From contig OZ020484.1 of the NCBI GenBank assembly GCA_963971405.1, forward strand, positions 32,200,770 to 32,264,769: a DNA stretch of 64,000 nt. Reading direction: 5' to 3'. The stretch comes from Psococerastis gibbosa. Lineage: Eukaryota; Arthropoda; Insecta; Psocodea; Psocidae. Positions 23,401 through 32,336 of this stretch are shown piece after piece. A program made the position numbers and the translations under genes. The notes below the pieces were generated by a model, which saw only the letters and a program-made list of their open reading frames with translations, made no database searches and was not told the origin of the DNA. Every line of letters begins with the position of its first letter. Positions within the stretch are counted from its first letter, which is position 1.

Positions 23401-24819
23401 ATAGAGTTCTATATTAAGAGAGATGGGACATTAAAGCCCGCCAAAGTTAATATTTGATTCCTTGGGCAACCTTCTATGTCTTCATATGGCTGGTCATCGT
23501 CGGAGACGTAGCGGGTGATATTGAAAGTTCGAAAATTATATTTTTTGTTGGTAAGCAAATGTTCCATCTCTAGTGAAGAGCAACTTCTGGGTTTTTGTAC
23601 AAAGTCGAATTTCTCAGGAAATATTAATTATAGAGTCATATGTCTCCACATTTTGTTACCTGATATGTGACCATCACTAACACCGATTCAAAATTGATTT
23701 GTAAAAAAAAAAAATATTAGTCAGGATGTAGGCGGAATTTGATATGATATGATTAAATGATATTGAAGTTTCATTGTCTCCTAAGTTGCGAGGTTGCCGG
23801 TTATGGAACTATTAGGAACGTACAGGCTTTTTTTCTAACACCTGCTTTTAAGCAACTGTCAGTCTGCCAGGGGGAGTGAGTCTGTTTATTAACTTGAGGC
23901 ACCCTAAGGGCAGGCTCCTTCACCTTGAAGAGAAGGGGAGTTGACTGACAGGGTGGACCTCCTGATAATAGCATAAAGTCACACGATTAATTCGGAGGTG
24001 ACCAAGACCCGCCATGCACGTAGACTGACTGGTAGTCTCAGCGCGTTACGATGTCCCTCCAGGTTCCCCTGCCAACGCTGTGCACTCTACCAAGCTTGCC
24101 GCAGTTTGCAACAGGCTCTGCTGTCGTGGATTGAACATGGTAAGGCAGTTGGCTAGGAACGTATAGGTCAGATCGTGTGAGCTGGTGGCGATAGTGATGT
24201 TAATTATTTTATTTGTTTATGTGAATTGAATTACCTATTGTTTGTTGTATTCTTTTCAGTCGAGAAAGGAGGTAGTGTACCCCACCGCGGGCCCCAGTAA
24301 GGTCGTTGAACCGGTCAATGTGGCGGTCGAATCCGAAGCGATGTCCAGTGAGCGGTAAGAACATTACATTACAATTTTAAAAATATTTGTGTACCTGCAA
24401 CACCCAGAGGCACACTCACGATGTGTGGTAACTTGGATAACACTTTCAACTGGATAACTTGAATATTCAAAAGTGTTACCCAACTGAAGCTGGAATGATA
24501 CCCTCTGAGTTGGCCCATGGCAGCAGGGAATGTCTAATTTGTGAATTTCATTTTTCAGCTTGGACAAAAAACCAACGCTGTGCCATTGTTGTGACCGAAT
24601 TTGGTGGTTGTCTCTTGTGCTGTCAGGACCTCATGGTTGTTTACTTGTTATAGGGAGTTACGTGACACGGATTTGTGTTCTATCTGCTATGCGAGTGAGA
24701 AGACAATTGTGTTTCTGCCATGCAGCCATTTAGTAAGTTGCCCCAGTTGTGCGTCCGCCATGTCAAAATGCCCCCTATGCAGAAAACCTTTCCAGGCCAC
24801 ACTTCGAGTGTATCTGTAA
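5246..24819 (+). CDS. Inhibitor of apoptosis protein (BIR repeats + RING), 3' part of gene, 10 exons
   Basis: Exons are 5246-5417, 5917-6061, 8232-8415, 9389-9540, 14072-14234, 15495-15642, 16637-16808, 23184-23349, 24260-24354 and 24654-24819. They sum to 1563 nt, and every splice phase matches (0/1, 1/2, 2/0 repeating). The 520 residues give the C-terminal half of one BIR, then three whole BIRs at about 72-150, 222-305 and 345-420, and a RING at about 472-510. Known IAPs of this kind bind caspases or IBM peptides through BIRs and ubiquitinate targets through the RING, in the cytosol. BIRs 2 and 4 carry the KGxxFV tail typical of the second BIR of DIAP1 or baculovirus IAP. BIRs 1 and 3 are followed by the NVP/NIP...DTCG linker typical of the first BIR. 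I infer that a two-BIR gene duplicated its BIR pair internally. The 5' end is outside the window, because no first half of BIR1 is visible in 1-5245. A possible AATAAA lies at 25446-25451. The alternative is two adjacent IAP genes, the first lacking a RING, but the compatible linker exon argues against that. Confidence 0.88.
5917..6061 (+). CDS. IAP exon: N-terminal half of BIR2 (BIRb copy 1)
   Basis: Acceptor ttttctag and donor gtaaga. In phase 1 it encodes [10 protein letters not shown], then a BIR start with [17 protein letters not shown] and ALSEAGFFS. The two leftover bases (AT) take the first base of exon 8232 to make the Ile of FFSIG. Confidence 0.85.
6995..7795 (-). mobile_element. 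RTE-type LINE remnant with the RT deleted
   Basis: One open minus-strand frame of about 240 codons. It starts with the end of the endonuclease and the following linker ([33 protein letters not shown]). It then passes at [20 protein letters not shown] straight to the C-terminal tail ([38 protein letters not shown]). The whole RT core is missing, yet the frame stays open. The end carries short TTAC-type repeats. Lies in the IAP intron between exons 5917-6061 and 8232-8415, antisense to the gene. Confidence 0.85.
8232..8415 (+). CDS. IAP exon: C-terminal half of BIR2 with all zinc ligands
   Basis: Encodes [24 protein letters not shown] and FFKC, that is C-x2-C, H and C ligands plus the groove Trp and acidic residues of a type II BIR. 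It ends with [10 protein letters not shown]. The acceptor is gtgcattgcag and the donor is gtatgg, and the exon ends in phase 0. Confidence 0.9.
8646..8840 (-). mobile_element. tRNA-like SINE, minus copy
   Basis: The complement has a head ggtggccaggtggtagcgtg with a pol III A-box-like TGGCCAGGTGG, then acttgtgcgagtctctacac. The shared body is agtgaggcg.ttgaag..gt.aatcggatacattcatt, and the tail ends ccttttt. A clear B box is not seen. Confidence 0.75.
8999..9172 (+). mobile_element. tRNA-like SINE, plus copy
   Basis: Head gggtggcatgttggtatcgt, then cttgtacttggccgagtctt; body ctagtgaggcgactgaagag; A-rich end. It lies in inverted orientation to the copy at 8646-8840, about 160 bp away. Confidence 0.72.
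9389..9540 (+). CDS. IAP linker exon between the two BIR pairs, with a 14-residue tandem repeat
   Basis: The acceptor (tgctttgtgaag) is in phase 0 and the gttagt donor leaves phase 2, exactly what exons 8232-8415 and 14072-14234 require. It encodes DMEE, then two copies of [14 protein letters not shown], then [18 protein letters not shown]. The 42-bp DNA copies differ at one base. The segment is proline/serine-rich and probably flexible. It has no domain I recognise. The exon call rests on phase fit and open frame, not on homology. Confidence 0.68.
9947..10775 (+). repeat. Dispersed ~0.8 kb repeat (family A), + copy
   Basis: Begins aagaaccggtccgag...cgaacatgctttccaattt and ends caaagctttcctt...ctacgtataaat. 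Shared inner blocks are aatggcagggcacgcaatgc, gggaaagcaacctgtccgg, catcaaaatcg-like text and a gacagacagac run. No coding capacity. The outer ends carry inverted tgctttccaatttat. Confidence 0.82.
10776..11550 (-). repeat. Family A repeat, inverted copy next to the previous one
   Basis: Complement of the family A sequence, ending gcatgttcgagtaatctcgg and accggttcttt. With 9947-10775 it forms an imperfect 1.6-kb palindrome in the intron between IAP exons 9389-9540 and 14072-14234. Confidence 0.8.
11640..11770 (+). repeat. Repeat with tcggagggcatgt core, copy 1
   Basis: ccatgcttcggagggcatgt, gaagcaggcggtcccgggc and aactccgctaggttggttta recur in altered form at 15810-15900. Probably a LINE or SINE 3' end, not assignable. 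Confidence 0.5.
11790..12925. repeat. Nested, partial family A copies
   Basis: Two left ends on the minus strand (tgctctccaatttatacgta at ~11800 and tgctttccaatttatacgta at ~12208), each followed by cgaaattttcgattccgag and gtttttacga..atgtctgtct. Broken inner segments of the same family follow, in both directions. Confidence 0.75.
12955..13065. mobile_element. MITE remnant (GGAATAGCCGCC end)
   Basis: The right end gaccagtggaatagccgcct matches the family. The left end is missing or rearranged, since aaccagtggaatg is in the same orientation. Confidence 0.55.
13241..13340 (+). repeat. Family A left end
   Basis: aagaaccggtccgagttacc, then catgctttccaatttatcaa. Cut off at a T tract where a SINE is inserted. 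Confidence 0.72.
13341..13515 (-). mobile_element. tRNA-like SINE inserted in a family A copy
   Basis: The complement has cgatggccaggtggtaacgt, then gcgagtctttacacgccatg and ggcgactgaaaaggtcaatc. It separates the family A left end (13241-13340) from ttaaatttccgatatctcgg (13523), which continues that family. Confidence 0.76.
14072..14234 (+). CDS. IAP exon: N-terminal half of BIR3 (BIRa copy 2)
   Basis: Acceptor tttgtgcag, phase 2 in; donor gtacgt, phase 0 out. Encodes [23 protein letters not shown] and [11 protein letters not shown], the classical first half of a BIR with the C-x2-C ligands. Confidence 0.93.
14342..14998. mobile_element. TIR element in an IAP intron (GATCATGGCGATT termini)
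   Basis: Inverted repeats of about 55 bp: gatcatggcgattttaatac and the complement with atcatggcgattataatac, continuing through catgtcacgtgatggt. No coding frame. Confidence 0.85.
15246..15320 (+). repeat. tRNA-like sequence (SINE remnant or tRNA relic)
   Basis: ttgtggttaagccaacgccc resembles an A box, and gagttcgaatcccgccaagt holds a B-box match (GTTCGAATCCC). The T stem does not pair, and no acceptor stem forms, so it is not a working tRNA gene. Confidence 0.5.
15495..15642 (+). CDS. IAP exon: C-terminal half of BIR3 and DTCG linker
   Basis: Follows a long T tract and gcag. Encodes [20 protein letters not shown], then [13 protein letters not shown] and [10 protein letters not shown]. The His and Cys zinc ligands and the Trp are present. 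It ends in phase 1, as the homologous exon at 5246 does. Confidence 0.93.
15725..15905 (+). repeat. Repeat with tcggagggcatgt core, copy 2
   Basis: ccatgctacggagggcatgt, aaagcaggtggtcccgagt and aactccgatagattggctta match the copy at 11640-11770. Confidence 0.5.
16637..16808 (+). CDS. IAP exon: N-terminal half of BIR4 (BIRb copy 2)
   Basis: Acceptor atgttgtag, phase 1 in; donor gtaagt, phase 2 out. Encodes [15 protein letters not shown], then [12 protein letters not shown] and [10 protein letters not shown] reading that starts at an upstream ATG (16597) would cross the acceptor and is not needed. Confidence 0.9.
16957..17201. mobile_element. MITE (GGCGGGGTTTCCACC termini) in an IAP intron
   Basis: Inverted repeats of about 53 bp with one mismatch (gcggggtttccaccgacctc, then gaatgcaaatgacattgacg). 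A second left-end scrap (ttaggcggagattccac) lies at 16893. Confidence 0.86.
17202..17292 (+). repeat. Arm fragment of the foldback family
   Basis: 91 bp identical to the outer end of the palindrome arm (aacaaaaacttagagtttt ... ctttgtctaagaa). It abuts the right end of the MITE at 16957-17201, in an IAP intron. Confidence 0.85.
17395..17560 (-). repeat. Inverted copy of the repeat at 23860-24130
   Basis: cacctccgaactaatcgtgt and ataatcaggaggttcact are the complements of gacctcctgataatag...tcacacgattaattcgg (23966-23995). Likely LINE 3' ends. Both lie in IAP introns. Confidence 0.5.
17826..21372 (+). repeat. Tandem array of ~0.6-0.8 kb A/B monomers in an IAP intron
   Basis: Segment 17826-19304 repeats from 19305 with a 1479-bp period and only scattered differences. 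Each period is itself two diverged monomers, A (~17826-18605) and B (~18605-19304), sharing ttctaatgagacatta, cgtcaaaac, cacgtttccaccccccaaag and gaagaa.gg.cgaagaca. A hybrid, shortened unit lies at ~20100-20665, then a B unit at ~20670-21372, ending in (CATA)n at 21317-21348. The A head is a GC-rich block with hairpins (cttcgcggccccgccccc). Confidence 0.88.
21897..22623 (-). repeat. Family A repeat, nearly full length
   Basis: Minus-strand copy from tgctttccaatttatacgta to agtaaactcgtaccggttct, with all inner blocks. It lies in the IAP intron between exons 16637-16808 and 23184-23349. Confidence 0.82.
22845..23175 (-). mobile_element. RTE-like LINE 3' end
   Basis: The minus strand reads [20 protein letters not shown] and KRMYKAS, the RWLGHV.RM tail shared by RTE/CR1-type LINEs, followed by a 3' untranslated end. 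It stops 9 bp before IAP exon 23184, very close to that exon's acceptor. Confidence 0.72.
23184..23349 (+). CDS. IAP exon: C-terminal half of BIR4
   Basis: Follows tattacgtttcag and closes the YYYTG codon. Encodes [29 protein letters not shown] and [16 protein letters not shown]. All ligands and the groove residues are present. Phase 0 out at gtaagc. Confidence 0.94.
23398..23500 (+). repeat. Dispersed repeat also at 54410-54510
   Basis: gagttctatatt.agagaga, gacatt.a.gc.cgccaaa and aatcct/attcc.tgggc recur at 54415-54510 in an MSH2 intron, so both host genes carry it. Confidence 0.5.
24260..24354 (+). CDS. IAP exon: linker between BIR4 and RING
   Basis: A 95-nt exon between tcttttcag and gtaaga. 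Phase 0 in and phase 2 out fit both neighbours. Encodes [16 protein letters not shown] and a short acidic stretch. No UBA or CARD domain is visible. Confidence 0.8.
24654..24819 (+). CDS. IAP last exon: C-terminal RING finger
   Basis: Encodes [20 protein letters not shown], then [20 protein letters not shown] and LCRKPF, ending ATLRVYL before TAA. The cysteine and histidine pattern is that of the C3HC4 RING found at the extreme C terminus of IAPs, where it acts as a ubiquitin ligase and dimerises. Confidence 0.95.
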
Positions 24820-25050
24820 TTTTTAATTTCATTTTAAATTTCCCTCCTTCATTTTTATTTCAAATTTTGGTTGGTTCGGTAGAGGGTTGCCAGAATTACT
24901 TGAATTATGCCAAAAAGGCTTACCAAAATTATGAGTGATTATGATCTCTCATTGATAATATCACGTGTTCTAGCCTTTAATTCTGACGTAGTTGGCATAT
25001 TTCTTCATTTTAAAGCGTGACAATAATGCCAAATATGCATAACTAACTAA

Positions 25051-25184
25051 GGCGGCTATTCCACCGACCTCGTTTTGCAGCGTGAGCTTGACATTGACGT
25101 GGTAGCAGACATTAAAGACTTATTAATAATGTCTTCTACCACGTCAATGTCACGCTCACGCTGCAAAACGAGGGAATAGCCGCC
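25051..25184. mobile_element. MITE, near-perfect palindrome (GGCGG...TTCCAC termini)
   Basis: ggcggctattccaccgacct on the left and its complement at the right. The arms continue through cgttttgcagcgtgag and gacattgacgtggtag to a centre near 25117. It lies just 3' of the IAP stop, possibly in the 3' UTR. Confidence 0.88.
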
Positions 25185-25675
25185 TATGCCGTGGTATAAC
25201 TGTCATATTAAGCCAGTCCATATTTGCGGCTGAATTTTACTATTTACAATAAGTGAGATTTGCAGCATTCGCAAAATTGCTTCCCGCTATATTAGAATAT
25301 TTGGCGAACCCTGCAAGTTGTTTCTTAGATATTACGAAATCAATTAAAAATAACTTTAATACCAAAATAAGATAACAAAGTCAATATTTTTTTATTATTA
25401 TTATACATATTCGGTCAAAAAATCGTAATTTTAGTGATTTAGTGCAATAAAATAATTAACAAGGAACTTGGAACCCCGGGTTTATTGTCAATTATTAATT
25501 GTTTTATACAATTTTGAAGAAGTAATTAAGGCTGAGATTTCCAAATATTTTGTAAACAATCTGGGTTTGGGTATTTTTTACTAAATTAATTAATACCTTG
25601 TTTCTCAGCCACAAAGATATGAAAATATTCTTTTGAAAATTCGTAAAACAAATACTTCCTTTATAAAATAGCGCG

Positions 25676-25760
25676 TCAAGTTACGACACGTCTCCGATCG
25701 CAAGGTGTGTTAGAGACTCGCACAAGTACAAGCATGCACCACCTTGCCACCGAAGACGGA
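25676..25760 (-). mobile_element. SINE head fragment
   Basis: The complement has cggtggcaaggtggtgcatg, then cttgtgcgagtctctaacac. Only the tRNA-like head is kept. Confidence 0.65.
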
Positions 25761-26517
25761 AATGTTAACCTGACTGATTTACGATTATGCTTTTAAACCT
25801 TCGTCTCCTTAATACACATTATCGTGCGAAAATGTAAATTTACTATTACAGCTTTTATTTTGTATGAATTGCTTATATAAGACCATTTTAATTAATACCT
25901 TTGTGGCTGTTATGTCATGAATTAATTAATTCAAAAATATTTTTTTCAAATGTTTTGAAATCTTTATATATTTAACTAGTAAAGAAAAGTAATAATAAAT
26001 ACAGTACATTTGCTTACACATCATTGTTGAGCCGTACCTATTATTATTTGACAGTGAATTGGGTTCCTATGTAAAGTCACCAAAGAAATTTTCGGTGTTG
26101 AGGAAACATTTTTACAGGGTTCGCCAAGTTCAATAAATAAATCGGTGGCTTCCCGGGAAGACATCTTAATCTTACCGATTACTCTATTTCTCTTACATTT
26201 CTCTGTATTAGGCCTACATGAGGTCTATGTCTGTTTCAGCGTTAAAATCTGTTCATGCTCTTTACCCCAACTTTTTTTCCGCGCTTATATTTGTTAATGC
26301 CAAAATCATTAGTTTTTATGATAATTTTATTGTAAATTTTCTTTTAAAATTACTCTGGAATTTATATTGGTTTTAAAACATTCATCTTAAGTTAGATCTG
26401 TGGGAAGAAATTTTGAAGAAGTACCATTTAATTTTAGAAGGGGGATTGGAGTTTGGCTTCATTTTTGACGATGTGGATAGTTGGATTTAGGTGGTTTCCA
26501 TGATAGGCCCCCTAGAA

Positions 26518-27087
26518 ACATGTGAGTGGTCTAGAAGCAAAGCGGGCCAGTTCCACTCGAGTAAATTTTTCAGGAGAGCCCAAAAACTGTAGGTTAGTGA
26601 AAAACGGTCCTAGAAACTTGGTTCTTTCGCTTATATTAAGACAAAAAATTATGTAGAGGAATGCGTAAATATCAACATGGCCGTTGCCATAGTTACAAAG
26701 TTATTCGATGTTGAAAATGGACTTGGAACCTTTTGCTTCTAAGAAACTGGAACCTTTTGCTACCCACTAGACTGTGCTGAATTTAATTGTGACTAATGAT
26801 TTTCCTTGAAAAAAATATGCATTTTCAATATTAATTTGAAAATAGGCCATTGGCCGAGAGGAACTGGCACGTTTTGCTCCTCAAAAGAGGGGAAATGTTA
26901 TTGGAACTGGCACATTTTGCTTCTCAACCCAGTTTTGTCACGCTTATATCACCCATAAAAGCCCTTTTTTGCTACTGAAACTTCAACCAACTTGTAGGCC
27001 TTGGCATAAGGATTCCAATGATACCAATAACTCAATTTCCGGAAAAAAAATTGGAACTGGCCCGCTTTGTTTCTAGACCCCTCATGT
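26518..27087. mobile_element. Non-autonomous DNA transposon with TIRs and subterminal repeats
   Basis: The left end acatgtgagtggtctagaag and the complement of the right end acatgaggggtctagaaac pair, followed by caaagcgggccagttcca on both sides. Internal copies of ggaact/aacct-gg..c.ttttgct at ~26730, 26750, 26868 and 26900 echo the terminus. No ORF. Intergenic. Confidence 0.85.
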
Positions 27088-27228
27088 ATTTAAAGAATTA
27101 CAATGAGAAACTTATGGAAGGATTTCTCATGGTTTGGTTGATTGAATTTTGTAATGCTGCAGAGGGAATTCTTGTGAGGACACCCTAGTTCGACGCTAAA
27201 TCCGATACAATTTTTATTCATTTGATAG

Positions 27229-27372
27229 TTAAGTGTGGATTCCACAAACGTCAATAGTGATAGTAAATGTAGTTTTGACGTGGTAGCAGACATTAAAGAC
27301 ACTAAAAATGTCTGCTACCACGTCAAAACTACATTTACTATCACTATTGACGTTGGTGGAATCCCCGCCTTA
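27229..27372. mobile_element. MITE, near-perfect palindrome (GGATTCCAC termini)
   Basis: The arms start ttaagtgtggattccac and, inverted, taaggcggggattccac. They run inward through aacgtcaatagtgatag and ttgacgtggtagcagac. It shares termini and the gacgtggtag block with the MITE at 25051, but not the rest. Confidence 0.88.
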
Positions 27373-27469
27373 TTAAAAGTTATAATGTCCGCAATGTGCG
27401 AATAATCGGACACTCACTGCTCATTAAAATAAATCACAAACAATTTCGATCTTAAGTGTGTAGAAAATG

Positions 27470-27717
27470 TCAAACCTCTTAGAAGAAATGCTCCCCTTAA
27501 TTTTAATGCACGTTAGGTCAGTCACTAACACAAATGGGGGCTGCAGTTTTTGAATTCGTTCAGACGTTGCAAAATTGAAGAAATATTGAATGACTGGTAT
27601 CCTCGCTGTCCGTTAATTTGTTTTAACAAATAAAGTTCGAAACTGGCCGATCGGTGTTAGTGGCGGCTACATAATGTGTCTCAAAATGTAAAGGAGCATT
27701 TCTTCTAAGGGATTTGA
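27470..27717. mobile_element. Short TIR element
   Basis: Inverted ends tcaaacctcttagaagaaat and (complement) tcaaatcccttagaagaaat, then gctcc. The interior is unique here. A partial gaaatgctcctcc is seen at 21571. Confidence 0.75.
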
Positions 27718-30550
27718 GTTTTTTATCGCTCTGATATTGGCATGTGATTTGTTACACTTTTTTTAGATTTTTGTCCTCTCCCGTTGTCTCTTACGTGTCC
27801 TCTCACCCTACTGCAAAGTGAAGTTTTGTAGCTGTCTTCGATTAAGTGCGGCTCTCCCAATTCTAATAAATGTCAAATTTTAATTTTTAATAGTAATTCG
27901 AGTTACCTGCAGATGAGGAGACACTTAAGTAGAACGCAATATAGGTCATTTAATTTTGATTTGTTTAAGTTGCCACTGTTAGTGGCTGGTAGCCGAACCA
28001 ACATTGTTGTCTGTATACAACTACATATATGATTTGATTAACGTGAAAAAGAGGCAACAGTTGCAATTACAACAATAAGAGGACCATTTTTCGTCAATAA
28101 CACTGGCCGTGTTAACACAGACGTCGACACCGGTGTGTCAGACTCTGTGTAGTTTGTTTGGAAACAAATGGGTTTTCTAACGCACTTAGGCGGGGTTTCC
28201 AATGCGTCAATGGTCAATGAGAAATGAGAACTGAAGGCATAAATTGAAACAATTATAATTGTGTTTTTTCTATGTCATAAAATAGTTTTCGAATGAAATA
28301 GGATAAGTTTTTAAAAAAACGTGGCGCTCTTAACTTTCTGCTACGTTATGAAATATTTTAAATGTAAATCTGTGACGAGAGGTAAAATTTTACGACAATT
28401 TGAACAACATTGTGTCTTGAGTGAATTCACTGAAGTGGGTGAGAAAATGCTCCATATGGTGAGCATCTTTTTTTTTAATGACTTTTTATGGACCCAGGCC
28501 TACTCATGTAACCTATAGGTTCATTGTCCAATGCCAACGACCCCATGGATTTCTGACATTATCTGTATAATTTTTGGCCGTTGGCAAACTGGTATACGTT
28601 CTCGTTGTCAAGCTACACCGGCTACAAGCGATAATGGACAAGGTGAGACAAGCGAAAGCATGACTTAACCAAGTACAGATACGAGTTTGGTGAGCATCTA
28701 ATTCCCCTAAAATTAAAAAAAAATAAGTTTTTCACTACAATAAAATTTAAAAACACACCAATGAAAGGGATAACGCAAATGAGCCAATCACAGCCCGTCA
28801 TTGTTCAAGACTATACTCAGCCTATTTCATTCTCCATCTCTGTACTTTATAAGTATGGTCGTAGCTGATGTCAAATGACGCTTTAAACCCTCCGAATCAC
28901 CCTTTAAATGCGCAAATAATTGTCTCACCCCTATTGAGGCATTAAAGTCGATTGTAAAGATGCAATTAGAAAATCTGAAACGCCTGAACAATAGGATAAA
29001 GTATTGTTTTATTATATCCCGTATATTTTAAACGAGGAAGCGTGGTGGCGAAGTTTGAAGAATAAAATTAATTAAGCTAAGCCCATTATAGATATTAAGC
29101 CCTGAAACTATGGAGTTCTCGAAGAGACAGTGTGTTATATAGCCCAGTTTATTTTTCGTCTGTCCTGGGTTTGTATTTCCTACGTTTTTTATAGCATGAA
29201 AATCTGCTGTAATTGTGTCTTTCACAGCCAGCGGCAACCGAAAAGCTATGGTCTAAAGGTACTGAGCATGACCTACGACGTTGTTACAAAGGATGCCTGT
29301 GATTATCCTTTGGAAGTTAACGCCTGGTGTTAAATAAAAATGGGTGGAGGCGAAACGTTGGCAGTGTTGAGTGTGTCTTTAGACCATAGCTCCAGAGCTC
29401 GGATATTGTTCCTTTGTCTTCTTAGTCGTAGCCGATAACTGTCAAATTCAGTTACTGTACAGCGCCTTAAACAGTCTTTATTGTTCTCATTTATTCTACG
29501 TGACATTACGCTTATACAACTTTGTATGATCTCAAGGGAAATTGTGTAATGTAGCTTACACATTGGTAGTTAGCCTAAGATATGGAACGTTGAAAATTGA
29601 CACTCCAAAATCAGACTTATGATTTATTGTTGTTCGAGTGTTCTTGAAGATTATTGATCTATTCAAGGGACTTGGAAGACACTTGCATTCATAGAATTGC
29701 AATTATGAGGAATTTTCAAGTTAAATTCTTGAATATTATTGGCGACCAAAATTTCACTTTATATTAAATTCATGGAAAAATTTCAGCACCAAAATGTTGT
29801 GAACGCAACGAGAGTTACACTGGCTTGACTACATGTTTTATACAAAACAATATTTAAAAAAAACATTTGATAAAATTGTTGGCAACATTGAAGTACTGAT
29901 ATGTTGACATTTCCCACCTGGAGTCGGTAAAGAACGAAGGATGTTGGCGACAATATTGAGGGGGTTCGAGAGAGACGCCACATGTCCAAACCCAGGTTTG
30001 TTCTGGTTTGTCCCCTGATCCTGGTGCGTTTAGTCCACCTTTAGTGTCTAAAATCACTGCTAGTTATACGCAAAACGTTTTGTCAGCCATCTTCATTCAA
30101 GTCACGTAACAAATCAGAGCCATTGTACAATCTGGCTTGAAGAGATATCTCCTAGGTACCCTATTCTCTTGCCAATAATGACAACCTGCTGAATGCTACT
30201 ATAGCAAGCTCTTCCACTGATGATATCCTGCACAGAATTGGCGGGAAAAATTGTCGCCCGACCGATGTTTCCGACTTCGCTTTAAGAACCAAAACCAAAA
30301 GTCGCCAATATGTGTTGGGATACAAAATTTTTAATAACTTATGTGGTATAGTCAATAAATAATAATATGCTAATTTCCCACGTTGTATATCTTCTTTCGT
30401 GTGTACAGGTATGATCTAAGCATATGTTGTATTTTATTTCTGTGTCACTTTTAATTTTTGTGTTAAACCGGTATTATTCTTGTAAATAGTTGCTGCAGTA
30501 TTTTTTTTTTTTAAGCATAATATTATCATCTTAATTTATTGAATTACAAT

Positions 30551-30693
30551 TTAGCCCCGATCCGACGCTTATCTTGTTATTGTTTTTATTATCATTATTG
30601 GTTCGCTTGGCATAGGCTGACTACATCAGCAGGTTCAATAATAACACGATAAGCGTTTAAATGATAAGTGTCAGTCGTCGGATCGGGCCTTAG
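30551..30693. mobile_element. Short TIR element
   Basis: ttagccccgatccgacg on the left and cgtcggatcgggccttag on the right, inverted and near-matching, with further weak pairing inside (cttatc...gataag). Confidence 0.75.
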
Positions 30694-32336
30694 TGAAAAA
30701 TCTAATTAGTAAGTAGTACTGTGAATACACAGTAAAATGTTGCTGTTTTGACTCAAAATATAAACTTGACAAATGTAAGGGCTATATTAGTTTCTAGCGT
30801 CTAAAGTGCAGTATGTACTGGACGTTATTTTAATAAAATAGAAAAGGCTGTTAAGGTGCGCTGTAAAGGAGCTGATTGTGCGGTTTTCGTTTCAACTAAC
30901 ACTGGTATGGTATATGGTTAACAAGCATTAAGTAGTGATTTGCTGAGAATAAAACTAAGATCTACGTGCAAATTTTAAATTTTAAGTTAGGTTGTTTTGA
31001 AAATTAAAGATAGGAGAGAACTCGCTTTTATTCAAAACATATTTTTATAAAATTAACAATTTCTACATTCCAGCATTGGAGAAAAAAAATTTGAAGCCGA
31101 AGCGTGAGACTGGAAATTGTAAATTAGATATGGTTTGTGTCATTAATTGAGAAATTATTTTTTAAATTTTGGGATAAGGCTTCGCTCCCGGCGGGCCTAG
31201 CGCGAGTAGAAAAGTGTAATAATTTACCTAGGGGCTTACATTTAAATTGCTTGCAACCAATGGGCAATTTGAGGCCCCGAAAAATGTTTAACATGTGTAA
31301 CATTGAACAGCAATTAGCTGCGTTGAAGTGAGCAAAATAATAGAATAACTCAACTACGTAGGTTTATTTTATTTATCTTTATTGACGGTAATGAAGTTCT
31401 AACTCGCAGTGTTTCTTTCCCCGCACTAGGCTTGCTGATTAGGAGTTAATTTTTAAGATTATTTTTAAAGAATGTAATTAGTAATAAACATAATGAATTA
31501 CATTTCATGGCGTTTTTCTTATAGGTCTTCATGGAGAAATGGCATTTTTTAAATAGTTTGTCTTTGCCTGTGTTTGTGAGTTGAAATCGGTTTTCCAGTA
31601 AGCTGACTCATACTCAGAAAAATATGTTTACAATTGTATAAGTATGCAAATATTAGGCCTACAATATTTTAATATTTTTAAATAGGTAGTTTTACTCTAT
31701 GCTTATGAAAAAAATCAGGTGTTGATTAGAAAAAGAAAATCATTTAAAACAAAAACAGCATACACCAATTACATTGTAGAATGATCCAAGTAGAAGTAGA
31801 GTCGAATTTAAACTATAATCCATATAAATTCTAAATTTTATATTGAAGAAGCCCCAAATTAGTGTTTGAATGTTGCAGCAATTTTGCATACCTACTTCAT
31901 AAGGTACTGTTGTCGTCCTCCATCATAAGGCTTGGCGATAGGCTGTTCTGTAATTAATGCGTCTCCTTTTTCTTCTAATTCCTCTTCTATCGGATATTGG
32001 CGATCATCATGGCAGTTGTAATCATGATGACTATACTAGGGTATTGTAATGCAGTGGTTTCCCATGGTTTTCTGCATCCTTATGCCGTTGACTCTTCAGT
32101 GAGTTCCTCCGACTTCGGTTTCCCAACTCCAGGACACAAGAGTGCCCCTTGCAAAACTCAAATTTGTTTGTTTTGTCTTGTAAGTGAAGGTGCTTACGAA
32201 AGGTTGCTGCGCCCATCCGTGTTTACGCAAAATTAGGAAGTGCAATAATACCAAAATTGAGATTCAAATCGTAGACTTCAACATTCCAAATATTTCTTCG
32301 GTCGAATAAATGTAGTAATCAGGGCCATACATAATT

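Noticed and set aside
31997-32236. A hydrophobic-start 79-codon frame that could be a secreted peptide
   Set aside because: No upstream regulatory sign, no homology I recognise, and the region is repeat-like. Not enough to call a gene.
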